28,903 nucleotides of DNA, taken from positions 1 to 28,903 of the IMG/VR virus record IMGVR_UViG_3300026518_000046; one strand, written 5' to 3'. A program made the position numbers and the translations under genes. Origin of the DNA: a virus. The notes beneath the pieces were generated by a model that searched no databases, was not told the DNA's origin, and saw only the letters and a list, made by a program, of their open reading frames with translations. Below are positions 18,129-26,566 of the stretch, in pieces (within the stretch, counting starts at the first letter, position 1; each line of letters opens with the position of its first letter).

Positions 18129-19502
18129 TTATAAAATAATATTTGATATTTCAACATTATTTTGTCAAAATATTCATTTCTTGATAGATGTAAATCATAC
18201 TTCTCCCATAAGTCATAATCTTTCATCAAAATCTCATGGTCCAGCTAATGGTGCTACCACAATTTTAGCAAAACCTTTACCTATTTCTTGTTTATGTTGA
18301 TGTGTATGTCAGCTAAGAATAATATTAAATTTTTGTTTATCTCAATATTTCCATAATAAATCTTCTGGTTTTTTATTATTAAATCAATTTTCTCAATGTG
18401 ATAATATTATTCCAAAATCTTCAGTATCTATTGTATTTATTGTATTTTTTCAATATTCTACAACTATATCTGTATTACTTAATCATCTTTTCATCAATTC
18501 ATATATAGTAAGTCAACCTATTCTTAGCATATCATCTTCATTTTTAGCTGTAACTCTATCATGATTTCATGGTATTCAATAAAATGATACTTTTTTTCAC
18601 ATTTTTCTTATATCTAATAATAATTCAGAAAATATATCTGCTGCTTTTAACATTAACTCAAACGGATTATTTATATCAGCTGTGATATGTTGTCAACTAT
18701 GCATTAAAGATTGTGATAAATTTTCTACTAAATCTCATAAAAATATTAGTTTAATTTTTTCTTCTTTTGAAAATTCAATATAATATTTAATTTTTGATAT
18801 ATCTTCTAATATTTTATTTGTGTTTTTCTTTCCTAAATGTATATCTGTCATTACTATTACAAGTTCTTTATTAGAAGTTGTAAGCATATTTAAATTAGGT
18901 AATTCTATTTTTTTAGGTTCATACTTTTTTATTACTTCATATAAGTTTTCCAAGTAATATTCAACATTTCAAACTATTCAAAATGCTTTTTTAGCTTCTT
19001 GTTTAAACTTTTTATCATATGTTTTTACAAATTTACCCTTAAAAGTATCTATATTCTCTTCTATTGCATCTTCTATAATTCTTTCTACTACTGTTTCATC
19101 ACCTTCTTGTTCTAATTTATTTAATGTATAAGGGCTTATAACATTACTTGTTTTATATAATCATAATTTTGATTTTATAAGATTAAACACCTCAGGTTTT
19201 AATTTATATTTTTCTAATATTTCTTGTCAATTTAAATTATTTCAATGATTTGAATAATCTTTAAATATTTCATCTACTGTTTTTATTTTAATTTTATATT
19301 CTTTTTTTAATTTAGAATGATATAAAATATAAAATTCATCATTTATTATTTGATATTTCTCTTTTGAGTTAATATCATTATTTAATTCTTCTAATCATTT
19401 ATCTTCTATTTTTTTATTTTTAGAAGAATTAACTTTTTTCTTTTTTTCTTGTTGTTCTATATCTTTATTTAGAACTATTTTTTTTGTTAAAAAATCAAAC
19501 AT
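18129..19502 (-). CDS. metallophosphoesterase (calcineurin-like) with N-terminal helical/HTH region
   Basis: 457 residues. The C-terminal half holds the full metal-binding set: MTDIHLGKK (about 218-226), IFLGDLVENL (254), YGIPGNHDR (309-316), IILSHGENG (about 368) and ILSGHTHQHKQE (about 395). In GD, GNH and GHTH the glycine is TGA, which independently fixes the code. The first 200 residues are Lys-rich and include a helix-turn-helix-like stretch (GQEILEKYKLKPEVFNLIKSKLGL). This layout is seen in phage and Bacteroidetes phosphoesterases near recombination genes; SbcD/Mre11-like nuclease activity on DNA ends is plausible, but no SbcC partner is present. It is preceded by a terminator-like hairpin. 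Confidence 0.9.
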
Positions 19503-19530
19503 ATTATTGTCTTAGGTTATAAAATAATAA

Positions 19531-19550
19531 GAGGGAGGATTCCCTCTTTT
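19531..19550 (-). terminator. intrinsic terminator after the 19553-19792 gene
   Basis: GAGGGA-ATCC-TCCCTC (minus strand) followed by TTATTATTTT. It is the only G/C-rich hairpin inside the early operon, placed between a small gene and the phosphoesterase gene, so it may reduce transcription of the latter. Confidence 0.75.
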
Positions 19551-19552
19551 AA

Positions 19553-19792
19553 TTAAAATAAATCTACACCTTCTATATCAATATCCAAGTTATTAGTATT
19601 TACATTATTTTCTTTTTTATTTTCTATAAATTTTTCCATTTTGAATTTATCATTTTTTAATACAGGAATTTTTATTTCTCATTTAAATGTATTTTTACTT
19701 GTATTAAATGTATTTTTTGAAATAAGACCTAATTTATCATTTATTTCATTTAGAATTTTTGTTAATTCTATATATTCTGTTTTATTTTCCAT
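19553..19792 (-). CDS. small unknown protein with acidic C-terminal tip
   Basis: 79 residues: MENKTEYIELTKILNEINDKLGLI ... FKGEIKIPVL ... NNVNTNNLDIDIEGVDLF. The last ten residues are acidic and end in Phe, recalling the tip of single-strand binding proteins, but there is no OB-fold sequence and the chain is too short, so this is only a remark. It lies 25 bases after a winged-helix gene and downstream of ERF, so a DNA-related role is possible. Confidence 0.65.
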
Positions 19793-19816
19793 AATGTTTT
19801 TAGTTATATATATAAA

Positions 19817-20098
19817 TTATTTTGATAGATTGAAATCTAATCATTTTTTTGTAATAGCATATGCTTGTCTTGGTTTAGATCTAAATAAGAATTGCATTTT
19901 AGGTTCTATTATACCTACTACCTCTACAAGTCAATGTTTCTTTAATTCAACAAGTCTTGCACTTGCGGAATATCAAATAAAAGGAACCTTAGACCATATA
20001 AATGGGTTAACAAAATCTACTGGATCTATAATTTTATTAGGATGTTTTTTCATATATTTTAATATTTGTCATTTTTGACTATTTTCTTGTAATCTCAT
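19817..20098 (-). CDS. winged-helix DNA-binding protein
   Basis: 93 residues. GQILKYMKKHPNKIIDPVDF, then GYSASARLVELKKHGLVEVVGI and KPRQAYAITKKGLDF match a small winged-helix fold: helix 1, recognition helix with 'a-R-L-x-E-L-x-x-x-G-l-v' and wing strands ending 'Y-x-i-T-x-k-G'. Such proteins are usually transcription regulators. Encoded in the early region between ERF and a small acidic-tail gene; it could act on the many near-identical promoters, but this is not shown. Confidence 0.78.
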
Positions 20099-20158
20099 AA
20101 TTGTATTTTTAATAATATAAATAATTGTATTTTTAATAAGAATACTAACTTATATTTT

Positions 20159-20824
20159 TTATAAAGCTTTTATTGCTTCTCTAACTTTTTTATTGATTTT
20201 ATAGTTTTCTGATAATTTTTTTATAATATCATCAGGAGTTTCTCATTTTTCAATTCTTTCCTTCATAACTTTTTGATGTTTTTCAAAATCATTATACCAT
20301 GGTTTTTCATCATTAGTATTATTATTACTACTATTTGATTTCTTTATATCTTTTTTTGATGCTGCTTTTCAATCATCATCTTCAACTTCAAGATCTAACA
20401 TAGATAAAACATTATATCTTCTATAATAAGTTATTTCAGAACCTTTTTTTTGTGCATCAAGTCATTCTTTCATTAAAAGTTTAGATATTATAGTTTCTTC
20501 TGGTTTATCTATATTTACTATTTTAGTTATTACATATCAATCTTCTATTGTATGTATAATCACTAATCAAACTTTTGTTATTATAGGGTTTAATTTTTTT
20601 TGTATCTGATCTAATGTAGCATATTTATAATTATAAGCTTTTGTATCTCTTTGTAATGAAATATTTTCTTTTTTAATTTCATTTATTTTTTGATAGATAT
20701 TCATTTTTGTAAAATCTATTTCTTTTGTTTTTTTTATATTTTGTGTAATTTTTTTTAAATTATCTCATAAATTTTTTTGTAAAGATTTATCTAAATCTGA
20801 TATTTGTTTTCATATGGTTGTCAT
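20159..20824 (-). CDS. erf: ERF-family single-strand annealing protein
   Basis: 221 residues. Residues about 70-165 match ERF: YKYATLDQIQKKLNPIITKVGLVIIHT, KGSEITYYRRYNVLSMLDLEVEDDDGKAA, the latter close to the family's 'G-S-A-x-T-Y-x-R-R-Y-x-L-x-x-x-L-g-i-x-x-e-d-D-D-g-x-x-A'. ERF anneals complementary single strands and circularises phage genomes by recombination. The C-terminus holds a Ser/Asn linker and a helical segment (DEKPWYNDFEKHQKVM). First gene after the promoter array at 21077-21323. Confidence 0.93.
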
Positions 20825-20995
20825 AATTCTTAAATTAAATAATAAAATATTTTAATGACTTTGTTTGTCTAATGTTATAATTGTATTAGTATTGTTATAC
20901 TTGTTATTATTATAAATTCTAATAATAGATAAATATAATATTCTTTTATTGTTTCCCACATAATTGTATAAATTAAATAATAAATTTTGTATATT

Positions 20996-21072
20996 GTAAG
21001 AAATAATTAAGTTTTATTTTAAGTGCTATATCTTCTTATATAGTATAAAATGTGTTTTTAATTATTTCTTAC
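20996..21072. repeat. 15-bp perfect inverted repeat at the start of the ERF transcript
   Basis: GTAAGAAATAATTAA at 20996-21010 pairs with TTAATTATTTCTTAC at 21058-21072; a smaller hairpin (CTATA-TCTTCT-TATAG) lies inside. The predicted transcription start of the promoter at 21077-21104 falls at the outer edge, so the mRNA would begin with this stem. A near copy lies at 24165-24237. Confidence 0.75.
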
Positions 21073-21076
21073 TTAT

Positions 21077-21104
21077 ATAATAAGAATTAAATCTTTTTTT
21101 TCAA
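21077..21104 (-). promoter_or_regulatory. early promoter, array unit 1
   Basis: TTGAAA 21099-21104, TATTAT 21077-21082, 16-base spacer. Bracketed by CTTACTT and AAGTAAG in inverted orientation, an operator-like arrangement. Confidence 0.75.
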
Positions 21105-21189
21105 GTAAGATATTTAAATTTTTATAATTTCTACTTTTCTTATATATTATTAGTAGTTATAAAATATTTTTAATACTTTACTTATGTAT

Positions 21190-21217
21190 ATAATAAGAAT
21201 TAAATCTTTTTTTTCAA
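21190..21217 (-). promoter_or_regulatory. early promoter, array unit 2
   Basis: TTGAAA 21212-21217, TATTAT 21190-21195, 16-base spacer identical in sequence to unit 1 (AAAAAGATTTAATTCT). Confidence 0.72.
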
Positions 21218-21295
21218 GTATGATATTTAAGTTTTTCCTAAGTATTATATTTTATTATATAATGTAGAAATGTTTTAAATATCTTACTTGTATAT

Positions 21296-21323
21296 ATAAT
21301 AATAATTTTAAATTTTTTCTCAA
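21296..21323 (-). promoter_or_regulatory. early promoter, array unit 3
   Basis: TTGAGA 21318-21323, TATTAT 21296-21301, 16-base spacer. Flanked by TTACTTG/CAAGTAA. Its leader carries a near-perfect inverted repeat (AAGTAAGATATTTAA against TTAAATATCATACTT) whose 3' arm runs into the -35 of unit 2. It overlaps the end of the gene at 21343 only by proximity (20 bases). Confidence 0.68.
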
Positions 21324-21342
21324 GTAAAGAATTTAAGTTTTT

Positions 21343-21525
21343 TTAATCAATATCTTGTGTATAAATTCAATTAGCTTCAATTCCATTTTTTATTAGTTTG
21401 ATGTCAATTCAATCTATAATATCTTTTATTAGTTGTTCTTTTATTGTGTTATTTTTTATTAGGATATTATTATCTAATAAAGCTTTTTCTATAATAGCTT
21501 CTGTTTCTTCTATTGTTAATTCCAT
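21343..21525 (-). CDS. small unknown protein
   Basis: 60 residues: MELTIEETEAIIEKALLDNNILIKNNTIKEQLIKDIIDGIDIKLIKNGIEANGIYTQDID. Acidic helical start. No family recognised. It follows the replication initiator gene by 22 bases and ends right at the promoter array. Confidence 0.65.
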
Positions 21526-21547
21526 TTTTTTATAATTATATAATAAA

Positions 21548-22174
21548 TTAAATATAACTTATTAACCCATTTTGTTGTTTCAAAAATTTTAAAGGTGTTA
21601 ATAAATATTTTTTTTGCCAATTTTCTCAATCTCTTTCTTTTTTTGATTTAATATAATTATTAAATCAAGATAGGATTCCTTCTTTTCAATATTCTTTTTT
21701 AATTTTAGAATATTGTTTTAATAAAATAGTAGTTACTTTATTATTAGTATTAAATATTTTATTCCAATATTCTATAAATTTTTCAACTTCTATTTTATCT
21801 TCTTTATTAGTATTATTATCTTCCTTTTTCTTAATAATAATTTCTTCTTTATTTACTTTATCTTTAATATTTTCTTTTTTTAAATCTTCTGTATTGGGAT
21901 GTAATATCCAAATCCGTTTAAAGTCTCATTTGATATTTATACAATATCTTAATAATACTCAAATAGTTTCTAATTCTTTAACCATTCTTGATATTTTTTT
22001 CTTTCATACTCATAATTGAGCTTGAATTCATCAAAAATTAAAATTCCAATCTGGTGGTCTTGATATTAAATAACAATATAATCATTTCGTATCTAATCAT
22101 ATATCTTTATTGTTAATAATATCATTTCAAATTATAGAATATCAATTTTGTAGTCTATTTTGTAGTTGTTCCAT
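21548..22174 (-). CDS. replication initiator / replisome organiser-like protein
   Basis: 208 residues. The N-terminal domain (IIGNDIINNKDIGLDTKGLYCYLISRPPDWNFNFGGIQAQLGVGKKKISRMVKELETIGVLLRY) is a winged helix of the type seen in phage replication proteins, in which a host-like 'k-g-L-y-x-y-L-x-s-x-p-x-w' start is followed by a recognition helix. After a Lys/Glu linker (about 110-135), the C-terminal part (VEKFIEYWNKIF ... WQKKYLLTPLKFLKQQNGL) resembles DnaD/replisome organiser ends. Expected to bind the origin and load the helicase encoded just upstream. Confidence 0.82.
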
Positions 22175-22212
22175 ATATTTTTATTTAAAAATTAAAATAA
22201 ATATTATAGTTA

Positions 22213-22407
22213 TTATTTAAATCATAATAATTTTTGAATATGAATATAAGCATAAGTAAATTTTATATTTTTACTTAAAAATTTAATTCATTTATGTCTA
22301 TAAGTTTTAGATATTTTCTTAAATCATTTATAATCTTTTTTGATTTCTTCTTTATGTTCTTTTCATATATGTTTTTTCATATATTTTTTTATTATTCTTT
22401 TATTCAT
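22213..22407 (-). CDS. small basic protein
   Basis: 64 residues, strongly basic: MNKRIIKKYMKKHIGKEHKEEIKKDYKGFKKISKTYRHKGIKF ... FTYAYIHIQKLLGFK. No family recognised; charge suggests nucleic-acid binding. First gene after the promoter at 22499-22526 and its inverted-repeat leader. Confidence 0.6.
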
Positions 22408-22432
22408 AAAATAAATAATTAAAAAGTAAATT

Positions 22433-22498
22433 TAAGTATATATAAAATTATGTCTATTTTATTTTTCTTTTTTTTAATAGTAATTTTATATATACTTA
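22433..22498. repeat. 18-bp perfect inverted repeat in an mRNA leader
   Basis: TAAGTATATATAAAATTA at 22433-22450 against TAATTTTATATATACTTA at 22481-22498, 30-base loop. It sits just downstream of the -10 box at 22499-22504, so the transcript would start with this stem-loop. No U-run suited to termination follows. Confidence 0.8.
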
Positions 22499-22526
22499 TA
22501 TATAACAATATATTATTTTTTTTCAA
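22499..22526 (-). promoter_or_regulatory. early promoter inside the end of the 49-residue gene
   Basis: TTGAAA 22521-22526, TATATA 22499-22504, 16-base spacer, CTTACTTGAAAAAAAA context. The -35 overlaps the last codons of the gene at 22513-22662. Confidence 0.7.
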
Positions 22527-22662
22527 GTAAGATATTCTTCTTTAATATCATAAGTCTATCTTCTCTTTCTTTTTTTGTTAATTCATTATATACTTTTATA
22601 TTAGGATATTCTTTTTTTAATTTCCTAAATTCTTTATCTGTTATAATTTTTAAATGTATCAT
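22513..22662 (-). CDS. small basic protein downstream of helicase
   Basis: 49 residues: MIHLKIITDKEFRKLKKEYPNIKVYNELTKKEREDRLMILKKNILLEKK. Highly charged helix-forming chain, no family recognised. Its start follows the helicase stop by 18 bases. The final ILLEKK codons coincide with the -35 region of a promoter, so its end may be shaped by that signal. Confidence 0.55.
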   Translation of the reverse strand: MIHLKIITDKEFRKLKKEYPNIKVYNELTKKEREDRLMILKKNILLEKK

Positions 22663-22680
22663 TTTTATTAAATTAAATAA

Positions 22681-24135
22681 TTAAAATATAATTTCTGTAT
22701 TTGCATCAAAATTTCAATTTAACTTATCTTTATCTATTTTGATGTCTGTGTATTGTAATGTATCAAAATCAAATTGCATATATACAGTTCAAGTTCATTT
22801 TCATTTTTCCCTGTTTTTTGCTATTATAAGCTCTGTTTCAGAATTTGGCTGTAACTTATCTCTATATAATAATAAAACCTTGTTAGCAACCTGTGATATA
22901 GCCATACTATCCTTAAAAGATGTTTCCGATGGTTTTCATTCTATTTTTTTGAAATGAGCTATTAAAAATATTAAAACATTATATTTTCTTGTAATATTTT
23001 TTATTTTATACATTACTTCTTCTATTTTTAAGTCTTGTCTTTCTTTTGCTCAATCTACATTAAATTCTTGTAAATGGTCTATTATAATTATATTGCAACC
23101 TTGTTGTATACCTTGTTTAACTATTTCTTCTAATTCATCAATTTTAATTTGTTCTTCTTTATTTCTTTTTACTTCTAGTATATGTTTATTATCTTTAATT
23201 AGATTATTTATTGCTTCATTTTTAATTTCTTCTGATATTTTAAAATTATTACTTATAAAATCATTATAATTGATATATCTATTTTCTTTTTTTCTTAATA
23301 TTTTATTTAATTCTACTAAATATTCTTGTTTCTTTTTATCTTCTAATCTATCTTCTAACGTGAACTTTAATACTTTATTATCGCTTTTTCATATCTTTTT
23401 TGCTATATTATTAACAAATGTTGATTTTCAAGTTCAGGTAGTTCAACCTACTAATATTAACTCTCATTTTTTTATGTATCATATTTTTTCATCTAAATCA
23501 TCATATCCCCAACTAAATACATCACCTTTATTTGTTTTTGCTAATTCTTCTAATCAAGTTTTTAATGTATCTTCATAATTTATAATTTCAAATTCTTTTT
23601 TAATATTGCTTATAAATGTATTATCATTTATTTGTTTTATTAAATCTTCTCTATTTTTAACTTTATCTATTGAATTATTTATAATAGAATAATCTATTTT
23701 CAATTTTTTATCTATTAGAATTTTATCTTCTAATATAATCTTTTTATTTTGTTTATATAATTTAGTATATAAACTATTAAATTCCTCTATATTTATAAAT
23801 CATTTAATTATAACTATATAATTTATATTATAATATTCTAAAATAGGAATATTATATCTATTTCAAGTTATAAATATAAAATCTGAATTTCATTTTCAAA
23901 ATGTTATTTTTCAATCTTTATTTTGTTGAAAATCATTATTAAATAATTGATATTCTATATCTAATAAATTATTTTCTTTTTTTATTTGTTTTTTATCTAA
24001 TTCTATATTAAAATTATCTTTATAAAAATTAGATAATTTTTGTATTTGCTCTTCAATTTTTTCTTTTTTTTGTAATATATCTAATTCTTCTAAATTAGGT
24101 ATTTTTACAAAATTTAATATGTTATCTATATTCAT
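22681..24135 (-). CDS. DnaB-like replicative helicase (RecA-fold)
   Basis: 484 residues. The C-terminal half is DnaB-type: VFSWGYDDLDEKIGYIKKGELILVGGTTGTGKSTF (Walker A about 229-239; three of its glycines are TGA), a Walker B strand NIIIIDHLQEF (about 348-357), VLIFLIAHFKK with the polar sensor His, SFKDSMAISQVANKVLLLYRD and LIIAKNREKGKGT, the arginine-finger loop, close to the 'K-x-R-x-G-x-x-g' of DnaB. The N-terminal 200 residues are helical, charged and unlike the canonical DnaB N-domain. It should unwind the phage origin with the winged-helix initiator. First gene of the early operon. Confidence 0.93.
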
Positions 24136-24164
24136 TGTATAAATATTAAAATAATAAAATGTTA

Positions 24165-24237
24165 AAGAAATAATTAAATTGTATTTTAAGGATTATATTT
24201 TCTTATATAATATAAAATAATGTTTTATTTATTTCTT
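24165..24237. repeat. inverted repeat leader of the helicase transcript
   Basis: AAGAAATAATTAAA at 24165-24178 against TTTATTTATTTCTT at 24224-24237 (13 of 14 pairs), with a small inner stem ATTATA/TATAAT. Same architecture and related sequence as 20996-21072. Confidence 0.7.
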
Positions 24238-24243
24238 AGTTAT

Positions 24244-24271
24244 ATAATAAGAATTATATATTTTTTTTCAA
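24244..24271 (-). promoter_or_regulatory. early promoter of the helicase operon
   Basis: TTGAAA 24266-24271, TATTAT 24244-24249, 16-base spacer. The -10 and downstream sequence match array unit 1 at 21077. Confidence 0.75.
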
Positions 24272-24353
24272 ACAAACAATTTAACTTTTTATAATTTCTA
24301 TTATTTTGCTTTTTATTGCTAATAGTTATAAAATAATAATTGTTTATATTTTA

Positions 24354-24381
24354 TATATAATAATTAAATAAAAAAAATCAA
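24354..24381 (-). promoter_or_regulatory. second early promoter of the helicase operon
   Basis: TTGATT 24376-24381 and TATATA 24354-24359 with a 16-base spacer, lying 110 bases upstream of the first, the same distance as between units of the 21-kb array. Confidence 0.6.
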
Positions 24382-24428
24382 ACAAAGAATTCATAAAAAT
24401 AAAAGCCATACATATATATGACTTTTCT

Positions 24429-24531
24429 TAATAAGTATTATTATTGATTATGTATACCTATTATGGGGCTCCTATGAGGGGGCTCCTGTAAGGGGTATAA
24501 CCATATAATGGCTTTATTTAGCTATTTAATA
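24429..24531. repeat. GC-rich boundary element B
   Basis: Left flank 24429-24458, 35-bp core 24459-24493 with two GGGGCTCCT blocks, right flank 24494-24531. The flanks match element A (5420-5522) in direct orientation at 28/30 and 30/38 bases; the core matches the reverse complement of A's core at 31/35. The stop codon of the gene at 24518 lies in the right flank. The core and its TATACC/GGTATA arms can fold. Confidence 0.88.
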
Positions 24532-24892
24532 TTGCCTGAATTTCAGTATATGCATTTAATGCCTTAATTTGAGTTTCACTTCTTTGATCCTCTGGTATAT
24601 CTAAAACATATTTTGCTAATACTCCTGCCATTAAATTTATTTGATCTGTTATAGAAGCTATTTTTATAATTTCTTCTCTTTTTTGTATTTTTCAAGTTAA
24701 TATTTGATATTCAATAGAATTTTGTGATAATAAATCAGTTGTTCAATCTGTATATTTTATATTTACATACGAATTATCAGGAGATAAATTCATATTTTCA
24801 ACAATTTTATTTGTATCAATATTATCTTTTAATATAATATCTTTATTTTCTGTTGTATTTATTAAAATATCTATATTTTTATATGTTTCCAT
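24518..24892 (-). CDS. unknown protein following the fibre gene
   Basis: 124 residues: METYKNIDILINTTENKDIIL ... VNIKYTDGTTDLLSQNSIEYQILTGKIQKREEIIKIASITDQINLMAGVLAKYVLDI ... AILNS. Mixed N-terminus and helical C-terminus. No family recognised. It is the last gene of the structural operon, 18 bases after the fibre gene, which suggests a fibre chaperone or cap, but no evidence beyond position. Stop lies in the flank of element B. Confidence 0.7.
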
Positions 24893-24910
24893 TATTTATT
24901 TTTTTATATA

Positions 24911-26542
24911 TTAAATAGGTGTAACTATAACTCTTCATAATCACCAATTTTTTCAACATCAAATCACATCTGCTTTATCACATCTATAAGAAAAAGTATG
25001 AGTTCATGGATTTAATATTCAAGTCCAACTTCTACTTACAGGTTTCCAAGATGCATTTGTTGTAGATGTTAAATGTTGTATGCTTCAATTTCATACTGTC
25101 TTATTTCAATCTACCATTAACCGAACATCAAATCTAGCTGTATAGTTTCAAATTGTTTCTACATCATATCTAACTAAACTTTTATGTGTAATATTTACTG
25201 TTTGTAAATTTATATCAGTATCTGCTGCATGTGTAGCAGGACATCAAGTTCTTGTATCATGTTGTATAAATACTTTTGTTTTTGCAACTAAATTAGAACT
25301 TAATCAATTTCAAAAGATAAAATGTCAAGTATCTCAATTTGCATATCAAATAATTAAATCATTTTCATTTGGTATATAATCTAAATAATAAGTTACAATT
25401 ATATCTGCTGTATCTTTTCAAATTCTACTTGTAGTTTTTATTTCTGCATCTGTTAATCTTAAATAAGCTATATTCCAGTTTGGTACAGATAAATTATCGC
25501 AAGTATCTAAATTTATATGTCATCATTGTCATTCTCATGAAGGTATCCAAATTATTCTTTGAGATATTGTTAATTCATTATTATTCCATGTAATATCTCA
25601 TCATCAACTCATAAGTATTTGATTTCTTCTCATAAGTTCATGTTTATATATTTTATCTTGAATTGATGTTATTATATTATTATCTTTAATTAAAGTTAAA
25701 TTAGATAAATCTGTTTTATCAAAAACTACTTCTGATCAAGATATATTTACTAATAAATGATCAACAGCTGTATTAGTTCAGATAATTATAAAAGTATTAT
25801 TTGCAATATTTTTTCAATCTGCATCATCTAATGTTGCATATTTAATAGTTGTCATACTATCCTCACTTCAAACTTCATACGCAAATTGATAGTCAGATCA
25901 ATCATAAACATATACACCTCTCTTTTTTCATAATCATAATGCACCTGTTTTTGTTAATATAGCCCAGTCTCATTTATTTGCTGCTTTTCAATCATCATCA
26001 GTAGTAGGTAATGTATCAAACGTATCACTATATCATAAAAATTGTCAAGGAACATTTTTATTTTTTATTAAAGTTTCTATTTGTTGAAATAATGCTTTTA
26101 CTGTTTGATTACTTCAAAAAATTCATTCATTAAAATCTCATAATGTCTCATCTCAATTATTTACTCATTCTAAGTTATATAATTTAGTTATAAGATCATT
26201 CAAGTTTTTACCTTGATTTGCTGATAATGGTTTATCTAAATCTATACTTGTTACATTATCTATAACATCTCTTTTTGTTAAATTTTTTATATCTTTTAGA
26301 TCTAATGCTTGAATAGTATAGGAATCCACTTTTTTATAATATCATCCTTGTTTATAATCTCAAGTATCATATGAACCTTGATCAGCTTTCAAAAATATTA
26401 TATCATCTACACTATAATTAGCTATTTCATTGATAGCTTCATCATAATTAGCATAATTTTCTTTAACTATAACTTTATTTAGTTTATCTTCTTGTTCTGA
26501 TGTTAATGCAGAACTTCAATTAGTTTTAATTCATAAAAACAT
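24911..26542 (-). CDS. tail fibre / receptor-binding protein
   Basis: 543 residues. Residues about 115-145 contain VTSIDLDKPLSANQGKNLNDLI, a motif shared by many phage tail fibres before a trimeric shaft. Next is FLGYSDTFDTLPTTDDDGKAANKGDWAILTKTGALG...KRGVYVYDGSDYQFAYEV (about 190-245), a common fibre module. The C-terminal 300 residues are Gly/Thr/Asn-rich beta structure with conserved Trp (TWNNNEL, RIIWIP, VPNWNIAYLRL, ASWKPVSRSWTG) and end in CGKNWGLGRVIVTPI. Three TGA codons in a row encode GGG at 25598-25606. It probably binds the host surface and is placed in the structural operon behind the tail tube. Confidence 0.85.
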
Positions 26543-26566
26543 ATTTTTTTATTATTAGTTATTAAA

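Larger units (their letters stand above)
20825..21342. promoter_or_regulatory. 518-base noncoding early regulatory region
   Basis: No gene seen. Its right half (20996-21323) holds three repeats of a promoter unit about 110 bases apart and long inverted repeats; the left part (20825-20995) is plain AT-rich leader of the ERF gene. Because it is an extremely AT-rich repeated region next to the initiator gene, a replication origin is possible here, though unproven. Confidence 0.7.
24136..24517. promoter_or_regulatory. 382-base noncoding region between helicase and structural operon
   Basis: No gene seen. It holds two promoters for the helicase operon, an inverted-repeat leader resembling that of the ERF transcript, an imperfect hairpin AAAAGCCAT...ATGACTTTT at 24407-24427, and the GC-rich element 24429-24531. 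Confidence 0.75.
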
